64,000 bases of DNA, from positions 24,905,001 through 24,969,000 of the forward strand of contig CM032128.1 in assembly GCA_018894105.1 (NCBI GenBank). The letters are read 5' to 3'. Positions 10,727 to 22,192 of the stretch are shown in pieces (the first letter of the stretch is position 1; every line of letters begins with the position of its first letter). The notes under the pieces were generated by a model. It was not told the DNA's origin, searched no databases, and was given only the letters and a program-made list of their open reading frames with translations. The stretch comes from Jacaranda mimosifolia. Lineage: Eukaryota > Streptophyta > Magnoliopsida > Lamiales > Bignoniaceae. The position numbers and the translations under genes are program-made.

Positions 10727-13232
10727 ATGATATCTTGTCACAATATGTCGAGTTCAAATTCTGACTCTGAGGCTACACGTTCGGTAGATGCCTCAACTAG
10801 CGGGGCGGATTCGAGTGTGTCCTCTAGTGGGAGGTTGGGGTCCCCTAAGCAGCTTGAATTAGGTATGATCGAGGGAGAACTAGAGGTAGATGAAGGAGTA
10901 GGTCCTTCTAAACCCTAATGTTGGCGATGTGGGGCCCTCAGAACTTGTGGTCAAAGAGGAGGAGGTGTTGGGAGAAGCAGATGAACCTCCCAGGTCGAGG
11001 GGTAGGTTATTCACAACCACTCATGTCAAAAATATCGTTGAACGAACTGAGGTCTATTAGGGGGAAGTATCATATTCCTAACGAGTTTGAGTTAGTTAAA
11101 CCCAGGGCGGTATATAGAATGCATACTCCTCCCGAGGGGTGTATAACTATTTTTGAGGACACAATGAAATGCAGTCTTAGGTTTCCTTTAGCTGACTTGA
11201 TAGTCGACCTATTGAGGAGTCTGCAAGTTTGTATAACCCAGCTACTCCCTAATTGCTTCTCCCTCATGTGTAGTTTTGTTGTTCTGATGGGCATTCTAGA
11301 ACAACCTCCTTCTTGGGCAAACGTCAATCATCTATTCCATTTACCAATGTCTAGGAAGTCGGGTTTGGTTGGGGAGTTGGGATTTTATTACTTAACAGTG
11401 TGACCTTGCAGGAAAGTCTTTAGAACTCTATCCTCCTCCCATGGGCAAAAGTGGAAATAGAGGTATTTTTATGTTTGATCCCTAGTTGGGGTCGGTTTTA
11501 ACATTCTAAGAGGGTGGATGATGGGTAGAGTCGAGATGAACACCAATGAGAACCTATCCTGGAACAATATTTTGGTTAGAGCCTTCTTGAATTTGGTGAA
11601 ATGGATGCATCTGTTTTTATAAAGGAGATAAGTTTGGTTCTAGCAGGATTGTTGACCGCCACATTGAGATTACATGCTAATGCATGTTTAGGTAGAAACT
11701 AACCTTTGTAAACAATATGATCTATTATTTTTGGTTGTCATCTTTCTAACTGGGATTGGTTTATTCTGCAAGTCAATCGATTATGAACAGTGCCAGACAG
11801 ATTGCAATGCGCAAACAACAAGAGGCGAAGGCGCGCTGGGAGGCTAATGCAGCTCATCGAGCGGCAGTAGTTGAAACTGTAGGGGTTGCCTCTGTGGACA
11901 AGGGAAGTCAACCTCAACCTACCATTGGTCAGAGTGTTAGGGTAGCAAGCAGTCCATTCCCACAACCTAAGAGGAAGGCAGTCGAGAGGCTGTGGAGCAA
12001 AGCACTCCAAAAAAGGCTGCGGTTGAGAAAGAGAAAAAGAAGGTGAACGATCCCGATGAGGCCACTTATGCAATGCTGCCTTCGGAGTGTTTGTGCAACC
12101 TATCCATGTTTCCTAAGCCACGATTTGGTGATAAGGTGGGGGTGTCAAACACAACAACTATAACGGGTGCGACCTTAGTAACATCGTTGGCCATTCTCAT
12201 GGCTGGACTTTTTCAAAATGACCAAGTTGAGATGTTCAATCACGATCAATTGTCTGCTTTAAAAGCTTTTGCCTACCATGCCGATATGGTAAAGTACTTC
12301 GTTAAACTTAGTTTTCTATATGTGCGAAGCTTATATTGATGCAATCATGATTTATTCTCATTTTTGTAGGTCGGGCAGTAGGGGGTATAACCTCCACCGA
12401 TGCTAAGAGTTGTGTGAGACCAGCCGCCGCGGTTGGAAGAAAAGTGTGAAGAGTTGGAGAAAAACCAAAATGACCTGGTTAAGACTAAAGCCAGTCGATA
12501 GGGTCGAGGTTGGCGGAATTAACCAAGCAGCTGGAAGAAAAGGATGTTGAATTGCTTGATGTCGTCGAAGGCAAGAGTCAAGTTGAGGAGTAGCTTAAGA
12601 AATCGATCAATTCGATTCAAGAGGCTTTTGAGTTAGGTCAGGCACAGTGTTATGATAGCGTGCTGATCAGAATTTTTTAAGATGTTGCCTGGAATCCAAA
12701 AAGAAGTTGTGCAACAGTTTATGCTATCGTCAGCTTTTATAGATGCAAGCGTGATGTTTATCATAGACGATGCAAAGGAAGCATTCGACCGTGTAGTTAA
12801 ACAACTTGAGTTCATGGGGTATGAGTTTCAGGCTAAAGATAAGGCGTGACTCGACGTGACAAAAAATGAGTGATTTGAAGTTTTCGATGAGAATGCCACT
12901 TTTTTTATGAGGGTGATGTCACTGCTATCGCTCATCTCCTGCGGGTTGTCATGGTGGGGGACGAGTTTGGCTTTGTAATGAAGTTTACCTTGGACATAAA
13001 GAACAACGAAGTGAATGTGGCAAACTTCTTCCCTAACGGTGGTCGAGTGTTTCTAACTCAGGAGGTTGGACCTTCACAACCCGCAAGCGTACATCAGGTT
13101 GGGCCTGAGCAAGAGGTCGAAAGGCCACCCTTAGATGCAAGACTCGATTTGACCGATGAGCTATTCAAAACTATCGATGAGGTTGCTGATGAGGCAGTGG
13201 CTCAACGAGAGGAAGGCACGGGATCCAGCTAG
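10727..13232 (+). pseudogene. Reverse-strand accessory gene of Tat-1 (gypsy-type transposon protein family), broken
   Basis: Gene remnant transcribed opposite to gag-pol. The start is Ser-rich and acidic (10727-10918, MSSSNSDSEATRS). After a frameshift comes a domain at about 11030-11300 with NELRSIRGKYHIPNEFEL, TPPEGCITIFEDTMKCSLRF and CITQLLPNCFSLMCSF, which resembles the plant 'putative gypsy type transposon' family (I recall it as Pfam Transposase_28). A basic patch (RKRKRR near 12030), a probable intron (donor GTAAAG near 12290, acceptor TTTTTGTAG near 12369), coiled-coil segments to about 12840 and an acidic tail ending at 13232 follow. Frameshifts and stops break it in several places. 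The function of this protein class is not established. The homologous gene in Tat-2 is at 53851-56370. Confidence 0.7.
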
Positions 13233-13429
13233 ATGATGTCGCATTCTGTATTATTTTTATTTTGGAAAAATGTATGGCCCTGAGAGGTTTTTGGATGATG
13301 TTTATTTAATTAATGCATGTCCTTTGTTGATTCTATGCTTAGTGTTTTTTATTTTACACTCTGAATTTGAAAATGGTTGACCATATATAAACCATAGGGT
13401 CAAGTCGACTTGACCAACTTTGAATAATT

Positions 13430-13797
13430 TAATTATATAAGTCAATCATTGTTTAATAAGTGAATGATGTACTGCATTAATCGTGCGATTGTGGAGTCGA
13501 CTTGGTCATTGTTTTAACAATTGAATCATAGACGACTTTAATTATGCGACTGTGGGGTTGACTTGATTGCTGCTTTGATAATTGAATCATACACAACTGT
13601 AATCATGCAACTATGGGGTCAACTTGATCGTTGTTTTAACAATTGAATCATACATAACTTTAATCATGCGACTACGGGGTCAACTTAATCATTGTTTTAA
13701 TAATTGAATCATATACAACTTTAATCATGCGACTGCGGGGTCAACTTGATTGTTGCTTTGACAATTGAATCACAACTCTAATCATGCGATGTGGGGT
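13430..13797. repeat. 61-bp tandem repeat array in Tat-1
   Basis: About five to six head-to-tail units of about 61 bp; a unit reads TTTAATCATGCGACTACGGG, then GTCAACTTAATCATTGTTTT and AATAATTGAATCATAYACAAC. Units differ by a few substitutions; the last is shorter. The array lies between the stop of the plus-strand gene (13232) and the end of pol (13829). Confidence 0.9.
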
Positions 13798-13828
13798 CGC
13801 AAAATGGCATTCATTAAAATAATGCAGT

Positions 13829-15300
13829 CTACACATAAAACTTCTTGAGGTTAATTGCATTCAATGGTCTCAATAGCTCATTACCAGCCAGATCAGCCAG
13901 TGAATAAGAGTTATGTTTTCCTACTTTAACTACAAAATATGGACCTTCCCACTTCGGGTCAAGCTTACCAATATTTTTAGAGACCTCAACCTTTTTGAGA
14001 ACAAGGTCTCCTACCTTGAAAGATCTAAGCCTAACGCCTGTATCATAATGCTTGGCCATGATTGACCTATACCTTTGCATTTTGGTAAAAGCTTGCTGTC
14101 GGAGCTCATTGATCATTTCAAGGTTAAATTCTCTTTCAACTTGGTTTTTGATCAGGTTATAGTATATAATTCGAGCCGTGTGTTGGATCAGCTCCGCAGG
14201 GATAACTGCCTCTGAACTATACACCAAACTATAAGGGCTCTGTTCAGTGGCGGTTTTCGGGGTGGTTCAATAAGCCCAAAGGACTCCCGGTAGGTCATTT
14301 TCCCAACTAGTGTTAGAGCCTTCTAGTCGAGCTTTGACGTGATGCATAACAGTTCTATTAGTAACCTCTATTTAGCCATTCGCTTGCGGATTCCAGATTG
14401 AAGTAAAATGTTGTATAATCCCCAAGTTTTAACACCATTATCTTGTTTTCTTGCTTTGGAAATGGGTGCCATTGTCAGGTATGAGGACTTTGGGCAAGCC
14501 AAAACGGCAAATGATGTTTTTCCATAGGAAACTCCTTATCGCTGCCTTCGTAATCTTGGGTATAGCTTTTGCTTCAACCCACTTAGTGAAATATTCAACT
14601 ACTACTATCATATATTTCCTTTGGCCAGTAGCTTTTGGGGAAGACCTTACTATATCGACCCCCTTATTGGTAGAAAGGCCATGTAATTTGCATAGGAACG
14701 AGGGTCGTAGCTGGCCGACGAGGGATATTAGTGTGGACTTGGCAGGATGGGCACCTCTGAGAAAATTTGATGGTGTCCTTATGATGGTTAGCCAAAAGTC
14801 ATGCCTGATGATCTTGTGAACTAAGGCACGACCTCTCGAGTGATTTCCACAAAGGCCTGTATGGACCTCCTGTAGGACTTTTTGTCCCTGATCGAGTGTA
14901 TACACTGCAGTGGAGGTCCTGACATGGACCTCTTTTACAGCTGGACAAACTCGTCTAAAGCCAGTTTCACTTATCATGCTCTTAACTTATGTGCATCTGT
15001 ATTATCCAGTGGTGCTTTGCCTTCCTTAAGATAAGACGTAATCTCATCGATCCAACTCCTATTTGTGGTGTCAACCACAATAATCTGATTTTGATGAAGG
15101 TTAGAGATGGCAGGCCTATCTTAGACCAAAAAGGTAATAGACCTTTCCTTGGTGCCTTTTGTTGAGCTAGCGAACTTTGAAAGTGCGTATGCTCTTTCAT
15201 TTTAGTACCTGGGACCTGGCTAAGCATGAATTTTTCAAATTGTTGTCTAAACATTTGACTTCTATCAAATAGGTAGTCATGGTCATATACTTTGCTTCAA
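13829..15300 (-). pseudogene. Integrase region of Tat-1 pol
   Basis: Minus-strand remnants of a gypsy integrase. The zinc-binding part has HTGLCGNHSRGRALVHKIIR. The catalytic core shows the first Asp in KGVDIV, KYMIVVVEYFTKWVEAKAI, and the second Asp in IPDNGTHFQS. The Glu region EVTNRTVMHH lies near 14330, just after an in-frame stop. The C-terminal part (14227-13829) is open and holds the GDLVLKKVE and KLDPKWEGPYFVV motifs, ending LKKFYV and a stop. Stops and frameshifts separate the pieces, so no intact integrase is encoded. Confidence 0.85.
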
Positions 15301-15307
15301 AGTTTCC

Positions 15308-15545
15308 CTAAAACTGCTCCACGACGAGCTTAGAGTCAGTTGTGGCTGCCAGATGTTTGGCTTCTCTATCTAAAGCCATTCTCATCCCCACTATAAGAGC
15401 TTCATACTCTGGCTCATTGTTGGTGATGGGATAATTGAGCTTGATAGCAAAAGCATACTCTTCAGCATGAAGAGAATACAAGGAAATACATGCGTCGCTA
15501 CCTGTACTTATGTCTAAGCCATCTACATGCAAGGACCAGGCTTAC
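15308..15545 (-). pseudogene. Second (plant-type) RNase H of Tat-1
   Basis: MHVDGLDISTGSD, then NNEPEYEALIVGMRMAL and LAATTDSKLVVEQF match the start of a plant/archaeal-type RNase H fold (first Asp in HVDG, Glu in EPEYEAL, Asp in TTDSKLV). It lies downstream of the ordinary gypsy RNase H, which marks Tat/Ogre elements. The domain breaks off after QF near 15308. Confidence 0.8.
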
Positions 15546-15769
15546 TCTTCTTGTTCGACTACTTTGGGGAGGTCAACACGCTCTGCCCCAAAATTAGCCA
15601 ATACCTAAGCCCTTAGGGCAATGCGAGGCTAAAATTTGAGATCAAATTCCCCCAACTCAATGGCTCACTTGGTTAACCTTCCCAATGTATTAGGTTTAGA
15701 TAGCACTTGCTTCAGTAGTTAATTTATCAAAACGATGATGGTATGTGATAAGAAATAAAGTCTCAATTT

Positions 15770-16800
15770 TCACGCTATTATTACTAAAGTAAAGACGAAT
15801 TTTTTGATCTCCAAATAGTTATGTTTAGGACCTTGCAAGGCCTTGCTAACGTAGTACACTAGTTTATGTGAGCTTTGCTGAGTGGATACCAAAACTGAAT
15901 TAACCGCTGTGCTCGAAACAACCAAATACAGATTCAGTACTTCCTCGATCCCGGGCTTTGCGAGTAAGGGCAGTTTGGTCAGGTATTGCTTGAGCTCGAC
16001 TAGAGCCTGATTATATTTCTCTGTCAACTAGAACTTTCTTACGTTTCTGAGTACCTAAAAGAAGTGCAAACTTTTATTTGCTAGCCTGGTGATAAATCGA
16101 CCGAGAGCAATGACTCTTTCGACTAGCCTTTGCACATCCTTGACTGTTTTTGGCGGCAGGATATTTTGTATTGCTTGGATTTTTTGGGGATTGGCCTCAA
16201 TACCTCTTTGGCTGACCATGTAACCCAAGAACTTTCCATCTCTTACCTCGAATGTGCATTTAATTGGGTTAAGCTTCATGCTGAATGCTTTAAAATTGAA
16301 AATGTATGATTTAGGTTAGATAAATGGTTTGACTTTCTTTCTATTTTAACAATCATATCGTCTACTTAAATTTCCATAGACCGGCCTATTTCGCTCTTAA
16401 ACATGAAGTTGAGCAGTCTCTGGTATGTTGCGCCAGCATTTTTAATACAAATGGCATAACCAGAAAACAATACACGCCATTTAAAACTACAAAAGAAGTT
16501 TTGTCCCCATTTTTGGGCGCCATGAAAATTTGATAGTATCCTTGAAAGGCATCCATCATACTTAGAAGGTTGCAACTTGCAGTTGAATCAACCATCTAAT
16601 CTATGCGAGATAGAGGATACGGGTCTTTAGGGCATGCTTTATTAAGATTAGTGAAATCATTATACATTCTCCATCTATCCTCATTTTTAGAAACCAGAAC
16701 TACATTACATAACCAGCTAGGGTATTAGATTTCAACTATATAGCATGCCTCTAGAAGCTTGTTGACCTCATCCTCGATAATCCGGTCCTTTTAGCATTGA
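15770..16800 (-). pseudogene. Reverse transcriptase and RNase H of Tat-1
   Basis: RT motifs include LLSMMDAFQGYYQIFMAP, KNAGATYQRL and, after the catalytic motif, FEVRDGKFLGYMVSQRGIEA. At about 16370 the YVDD box reads stop-VDDM: its Tyr codon is TAA, so the catalytic motif is destroyed. The RNase H part (16027-15770) has LNLYLVVSSTAVNSVLV and KLVYYVSKALQGPKHNYLEI. Several stops occur between the pieces. Confidence 0.85.
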
Positions 16801-17233
16801 AAGTTCGCATCTTTTGTCAGACTGTTTTGAACGATGGGTCAATTAAGGTGGTGGACGATAACCTGGGGGTTGATTCCTTAGAGGTTAGTTGCTTTCCATT
16901 CAAAAACATCAATATTTCTTCTGAGGAAATCAATAAGCATGCATTCGATATTGTGCCCCAGACTTGTTCCTATCCTCGTTGTTTTATTAGGGTTGCCAGG
17001 TTCGAGCTCTATTATTTTAAATTCTTCAGTGGGCTCGACCCTTGTGTCCTTCTTTTTTCTCTTCTTATTGGTTTGTCCCTCCTCAGTTTCATTATAGGGA
17101 TGTCCCCCGAGGGTTTATTGGCCTCAATCCAAATGGTGTAACAACGTCATGCTTCTTTTATATTACACAATAATTCCACGATTTTAGCTACTATTGGAAA
17201 TTTAACCTTCACGTGATAAGTAGATACAATCGC

Positions 17234-17554
17234 TTAAAAGTCGTTCAATGCCGGTCTCCCCATGATGGCGTTGTACACAAAAGACGCATCAACCACGAGG
17301 TAGTTTATCATGAAGGTGCGCCTTCTGGGTGCTGTTCTAAAAGATGTTGACAAATTTATGGATCTAATGGGCATGATCTCTGATCCCCCAAAACCGACAA
17401 GGGGGGTTCGAACAGGTTCAAACTTGAAATTTCCAAGTTTCATTATGTCTAAAGTGGATGAAAAAATTATGTTGGCAGAGCTGCCGTTGTCTACCAAAAT
17501 CTTTCTAACTTCAAAGTTGGTGATTTCGATAGAGACCACCAAAGGGCAATCCAA
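17234..17554 (-). pseudogene. Aspartic protease region of Tat-1
   Basis: Open minus-strand segment of about 106 residues. VRKILVDNGSSANIIF carries the retropepsin-like active site as D-N-G, followed by PLVGFGGSEIMPIRSI and YLVVDASFVYNAIMGRPALN. The same order occurs in Tat-2 at 48587-49132. It lies between gag and RT. Confidence 0.85.
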
Positions 17555-17669
17555 ACTGCTCTCTGCACATTGACCTCCTAAATGTGAGATATCATAATCT
17601 GAGAATGATATGAGGTCTACGCTTATGGAAAATTGGTAGACTGTTCTAGTTTAAGTTGACCTATTGGAC

Positions 17670-19350
17670 TTAAGACACCTTTGTGCCAGCTTCTTCGCTA
17701 ATTTGGAGCCCCCCTATTGGTCCTCCTGCAATTGTATCAATAACGCCTCTCAAAGGTGGACGATCTTCATCGACCTTCTGCTTTTCCTTATCTTCTCTTT
17801 GTGGGCTGACCGACCATTCTCTATGGGGAGTCTGGTCGGTTTGAGCCACTGCTTGCAGGGCTTTTTGATCGATGTATTTTTTAAGATGTCCATATCTGAT
17901 GAAGCGCTCAATTTCATCTTGGAGGTTGAAACAATCCTTCGTATCATGCGTCTTCTGTCGATGAAAATGGCAATATTTCTTGGACTTCTTCATAGCCTCT
18001 ATTTCATTGAGTTTTCTCGGTCTTTTCAAGAGGTTGTCATGTTGTATAGCTAACAAGATCTCTTTCCTAGGCATATTAAGTGGGGCGTAGTTGTGAAAAC
18101 GCTTCATCAGAGATCGGTGGCCCTTCTTCTGGTGCTTGTCATCCTTCTCTTTGCCATTCTTCTCATCAGACTCTCGCCCTCTAAATTTCATCTTATTCAT
18201 TTCCTCCTATGTCATATATCTCTCTATAAGGTCGATGAGTTATTCCATTGTTCATGGTCGCTCCCTGACCAGAGCATTAGCATACTCCTTATGCCTCAAA
18301 ACCAAAAACAGAACATCAATCAAAAACTTAATCCAAAGGTTGTAGATTTTTAAGACTTTAGTATTAAATCTAGAGAAGAAATCTCTCAAGGATTCACCCT
18401 CATTTTGCTTTACTGTGTGGAGGTGAGTGTGTGGCAGCTTTGCTTTTCTTCTGCTAGCAAATTGATGGAGGAATTTATCACAAAGCTGGTCATAAGAAAA
18501 TATGGACACTGGCTCAAGCTTGACAAACAATTCCAATGCTATCCCTTGAAAGGTGGTGACCAACATTTTTGCGTGGATGTGATCGTTGTGGCCATGTAAC
18601 TGCATCAAGTGCTCAAATTATAAAAGATGTTCATTTGGGTCAGTCGATCCATCGTATCTAGGTAATCTAGTGGGGACTTTTGTATCGACTGTAATACACT
18701 CATCAATGATTTCCTGAATAAAAGGGATTCTCTCTCCCGTCCAAATCTAGGAGCATTATCAAATTGTGTTCGTTCCACATTTCTCCTTCAAATCCCCTCT
18801 AGTCTCTTATTAGCTGCTGCACCTGATGCAAGACTTCCTCCCCCTCATCCATGTCAGCTCTGAACATATCTCGACTAGGATAAGGTATGTGGCGCTTGAC
18901 CCGCTCGCGCTGCTAGGCCCAATTGGGTCAAACAAAATGGTTTGTTGAATTTGCCACCTCCTCTCGAGGTTAGTAGCGTGGTTCATCACGGGGAAAACGC
19001 CCGGGGTCCAAATCTCATCCACTGGGGTGAGGGCGAGTTTCATTTCTAGTCATGTCCTCCCTTGTTGGTCGCTCTTCCTAGTGCGAGGGGTGTGGCATAA
19101 TGCTTGCGGCAGTAGTTGGATGATTGTTATGTCGTTGCAAAGCAGTAGATAGCTATGCAAAAAGTTTGGTAGAAATCTGATCACTAATCATTTGCATGAG
19201 TTGAGGGATTGTTAGGGTGACCACTTGCTCCGATTGAGAGCTTGGACCTTCCGCTTGTTGATCTAGCTGATTCTGTGGCGGTGGCGATCTATGATCACTC
19301 TATCTCTCAAAAGTAGTGCGCCTAGTGTTGACCATTTTCAGCTGTAAGTT
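17670..19350 (-). pseudogene. gag region of Tat-1
   Basis: Begins just after the PBS (MVNTRRTTFER near 19330) and runs through broken frames. The 18608-18252 segment holds the retrotransposon gag core (MLVTTFQGIALELFVKL, CDKFLHQFASRR, ESLRDFFSRFN). The 18200-17670 segment holds a Cys/His cluster, KYCHFHRQKTHDTKDCFNL, then EIERFIRYGHLKKYI, in place of a standard CCHC knuckle. Stops divide it into at least three pieces. Gag would form the virus-like particle. Confidence 0.8.
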
Positions 19351-19357
19351 CCACTTC

Positions 19358-19375
19358 TCTACAGACGGTGCCAAA
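19358..19375 (-). other. Primer binding site of Tat-1
   Basis: Directly after the 5' LTR on the minus strand: TTTGGCACCGTCTGTAG. It is clearly related to the Tat-2 site (GTTGGCGCCGTCTGTGGG). I did not identify the tRNA. Confidence 0.7.
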
Positions 19376-20045
19376 TGATATGCAAATTTTAGTATAATGG
19401 ATTCTAGGATTTCGACTTGTAGATAACTGGACCAACCAATCGACCATAAAGACGTATTCGGAAAATGTGGGTTTGATCCTACAGCCACAGAACAAATGTT
19501 AGACTAGCTGAGAACCCTCCGATGCTTAAGTCAGTATACCAACCTAAGAGTATTTGGACAGAGTAATAGTTCAAATAGAGTATCAAAGCTTACCGTTGCT
19601 TCTGAAGGCTGAAGTATTTATAATGCTTAGTTAGAGATAAAAGGACTAGTTTCTCCCCAATATACTTCATACACTGTTCCCACTAGTAGGGGCAAGATAG
19701 GTCTTTCTGACCTAAGTTAGAGCTATACAAATGGCTGACTAGCCGAAAAGGGGATCCATACCGCCATTAATGCAGAGGTGATACACTATTAATCCATTTA
19801 ATGCGAACAGTTAGGTGGTTGATGCGCAATTAATGCGGATGCGATGGGTGGGAGGCCGCCATTAATGCTCTTGCTTCATTCATTTGACCTAGAGGTCAGA
19901 CAACTCGACCTATAAGGTCGATTGGGTGTTGGGTCTCATAATTCAGAGCAGTTTTGGGCTCTGGTCCTCCATTGGTATATTGGGCTTGCCCATAAAGGTT
20001 ATAAGCCCATTTGGCATATTAGGAATGTTGGACTTACCCATATCA
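19376..20045 (-). repeat. 5' LTR of Tat-1
   Basis: TGATATGCAAATTTTAG to ACCCATATCA in plus orientation, with short inverted ends TGATATG/CATATCA. Followed by the ATACC duplication. Carries a minus-strand TATA box (TATTTATA on plus at 19615-19622). Confidence 0.9.
19615..19622 (-). promoter_or_regulatory. LTR TATA box of Tat-1
   Basis: TATAAATA on the minus strand within the 5' LTR, conserved at 9895-9902 in the other LTR; oriented to drive gag-pol. Confidence 0.55.
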
Positions 20046-20228
20046 ATACCTAATAATATTTGTTCTTGAGTTCTTAAAGTAATTACAGAACTATCTCAAT
20101 TGCTCACATGATATTCAAAAGAGCAACTGTTATGGGGGCTCATCTTTATATATGCTTCCTTTTTTTTTTTTTTCTCCATTTGCACGTGAGGGTTGAGAAT
20201 TGATGTGAGAGCCGGTGGAAATTTTTTT

Positions 20229-20396
20229 GGCTATAAGTTGCCCTTAATGACCCTCGGTCTAGGTTGGGCAGAGACAAAACCCGTGTGGTTAGGCACCAAA
20301 AAAGTCCACTTTTTTGGCTATAAATTGCCCTTAATCACCCTCGGCCTAGGTTGTTGTGCAGAGACAAAACCCGTGTGGTTATGCACCAAAAGAGTA
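20229..20396 (+). repeat. Tandem duplication, about 87-bp unit
   Basis: Two adjacent copies starting GGCTATAARTTGCCCTTAAT and containing CCCTCGGYCTAGGTTG, GCAGAGACAAAACCCGTGTG and CACCAAAA. The copies begin at 20229 and 20316 and differ at a handful of positions. No coding role is apparent. Confidence 0.8.
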
Positions 20397-20399
20397 GGG

Positions 20400-20914
20400 C
20401 AATTAAGAAAAGGAAGGGAAGAAAATTAAGGACAGAATAAGCTGAGACCACAATTGTGCTCATTAGTCATTAGTGATGTGTTGCTTTGTTTTGACTTCAA
20501 AATTTCATCTTGAAAGGGACCATGGGGTACTTAATTCTTTTATCTGCTTTGAACTACTAGTGCTATATTTATTTATTCATTTATATATTTATTTTTCTAA
20601 CGTGAAAAATGAAATAATCGCGCATTATTACATTATGAATATTAATATTTTTATATTTAATGTTAACCCTGCATAATACAGAAAATATGTGGTAACATGT
20701 AATATGTTCTTTTGGTATAAATAAAAAAGAACTCAAATGGTTATATGTATTATCCATATGTCCGTAAGTGATTATGGTACTTTTATTACTTTTTTTCAAA
20801 TATTTCTTTGTATTATCAAAAAATAATACACAATAAAGCATTGACTTAAAATAAATATCAATTATTTAACATATGTAAGTCAAAAGTGGGTGCCGGGCAC
20901 AACTTATTGTTGTA

Positions 20915-20954
<40 letters not shown>

Positions 20955-22183
20955 ATTGTAGCTTGGAATTTGAGTTTGAACAAACGTGCGTTTGTCCCAC
21001 ATTGAAAAAGTAAGAAAATCTTCTCTATTTTATATGGAAGAACACACCTAAAAGTTCAAATTAGGACTTGAAGGGATAATATAGAGGGAAGCCAAAAAGT
21101 ATATTATTATATATTTAAATTAAAATTTACTTGGCACTTGGACATGTGCACATATGTTTAAGAAAGTATTACTTTCTTTTTTAGAAAATTAATTTCGGGT
21201 AAGAAAATAATTTTATTTTCTTTTTAAAAATTAATTACGGGTTCTTCTGAAGAATTGTGATTTTTCAAATATGTATAAAAAGTTGTATCTTCTCAAGAAA
21301 TTATTATATTTTTATTGTCATAACTATTGAGATTTATTACAATACTTCAGAAAGGATGTCTTCTATTATTATAAATATAAGTCAAGAAAAGTGTTAGAAA
21401 GAATAATACAAGATCAATTAAGTCTTTCCTTTCTTCTTTATTAAAATACACAAGTAATTGATTTAGTATCGCAATCATCATTTTACTAGCCTGAATCCAT
21501 AAAATTAAATCCTTTTATGAAACATTATTAATAATTTGATTTATTACTACCATAATAAACTCTTTAAATATTTTCATGATTTATGCTTCATAAATTTGTT
21601 ATCAATAACATCAATAAGAACATGTAGTGTAAACAGATGCTGTGTAGTCGTTTTCAATTTGCACATTTTATTTAAATTGATATTTTATATTTTAATTTGT
21701 TTTATAAAATATATATCAAGTACATAAAATAAACAATCAATTTTATTTCACATATATTTATGAAATAAAATAAAAAATACATCTTAAAATAAATGATCTT
21801 AATTGATGAGTTTTGTCATTAAATAATTATAAGATTGACTGATGGGACTTATGTCCGCTGACCTTTAACCAATAATGTTATATGAATAGAGTTGGTCCAT
21901 GAATATCACATGCATAATTGAAAATATTTGATATATCTATGCCAAGTAAATGTTGACATTCAATCAACACAAACAGATTTGAACGAGCTTGCAGTGAGTT
22001 TCTGCAGAGCTTAATTAGGGTCTGGGCTTAAAAAAGGACTAATAGAGATTATTTATGTCATAATTAATTCATGATTTTGGTGCATCTAAAAGTTCCAACC
22101 ATGTGCTATCGTCAAGCCCAATAGATAATCAATCAAATTAAGGACACAAAAGAAAAAGGAATTTTGTAGTATAAAATCCAACC
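20400..22183. other. AT-rich intergenic DNA, possible LTR remnant
   Basis: Mostly AT-rich with (AT)n(GT)n at about 20918-20955. The stretch TTTGTCCCACATTGAAAAAG near 20991 resembles a sequence common in plant LTR and TRIM elements, and 20880-21490 could be a decayed LTR, but no partner or target-site duplication was found. Short ORFs here have no recognisable content. Confidence 0.35.
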
Positions 22184-22192
22184 CTATATCTC

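Larger units (their letters stand above)
9638..20045 (-). mobile_element. Ty3/gypsy LTR retrotransposon, Tat-like (Tat-1), degenerate
   Basis: Element of 10.4 kb read on the minus strand, flanked by ATACC (9633-9637 and 20046-20050). LTRs lie at 9638-10326 (3' LTR) and 19376-20045 (5' LTR). Order on the minus strand: PBS, gag, protease, RT/RNase H, an extra RNase H, integrase, 61-bp tandem repeats, then a gene on the opposite (plus) strand, PPT and LTR. The extra RNase H after the usual one, the tandem repeats downstream of pol and the accessory reverse-strand ORF are features of the plant Tat/Ogre group. Many stops and frameshifts show it is dead. By eye the LTRs differ by roughly 10-15%, so the insertion is old. 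Confidence 0.9.

Noticed and set aside
14451..14819. 122-residue plus-strand ORF in Tat-1
   Set aside because: Antisense shadow of the integrase core; the motifs are on the minus strand.
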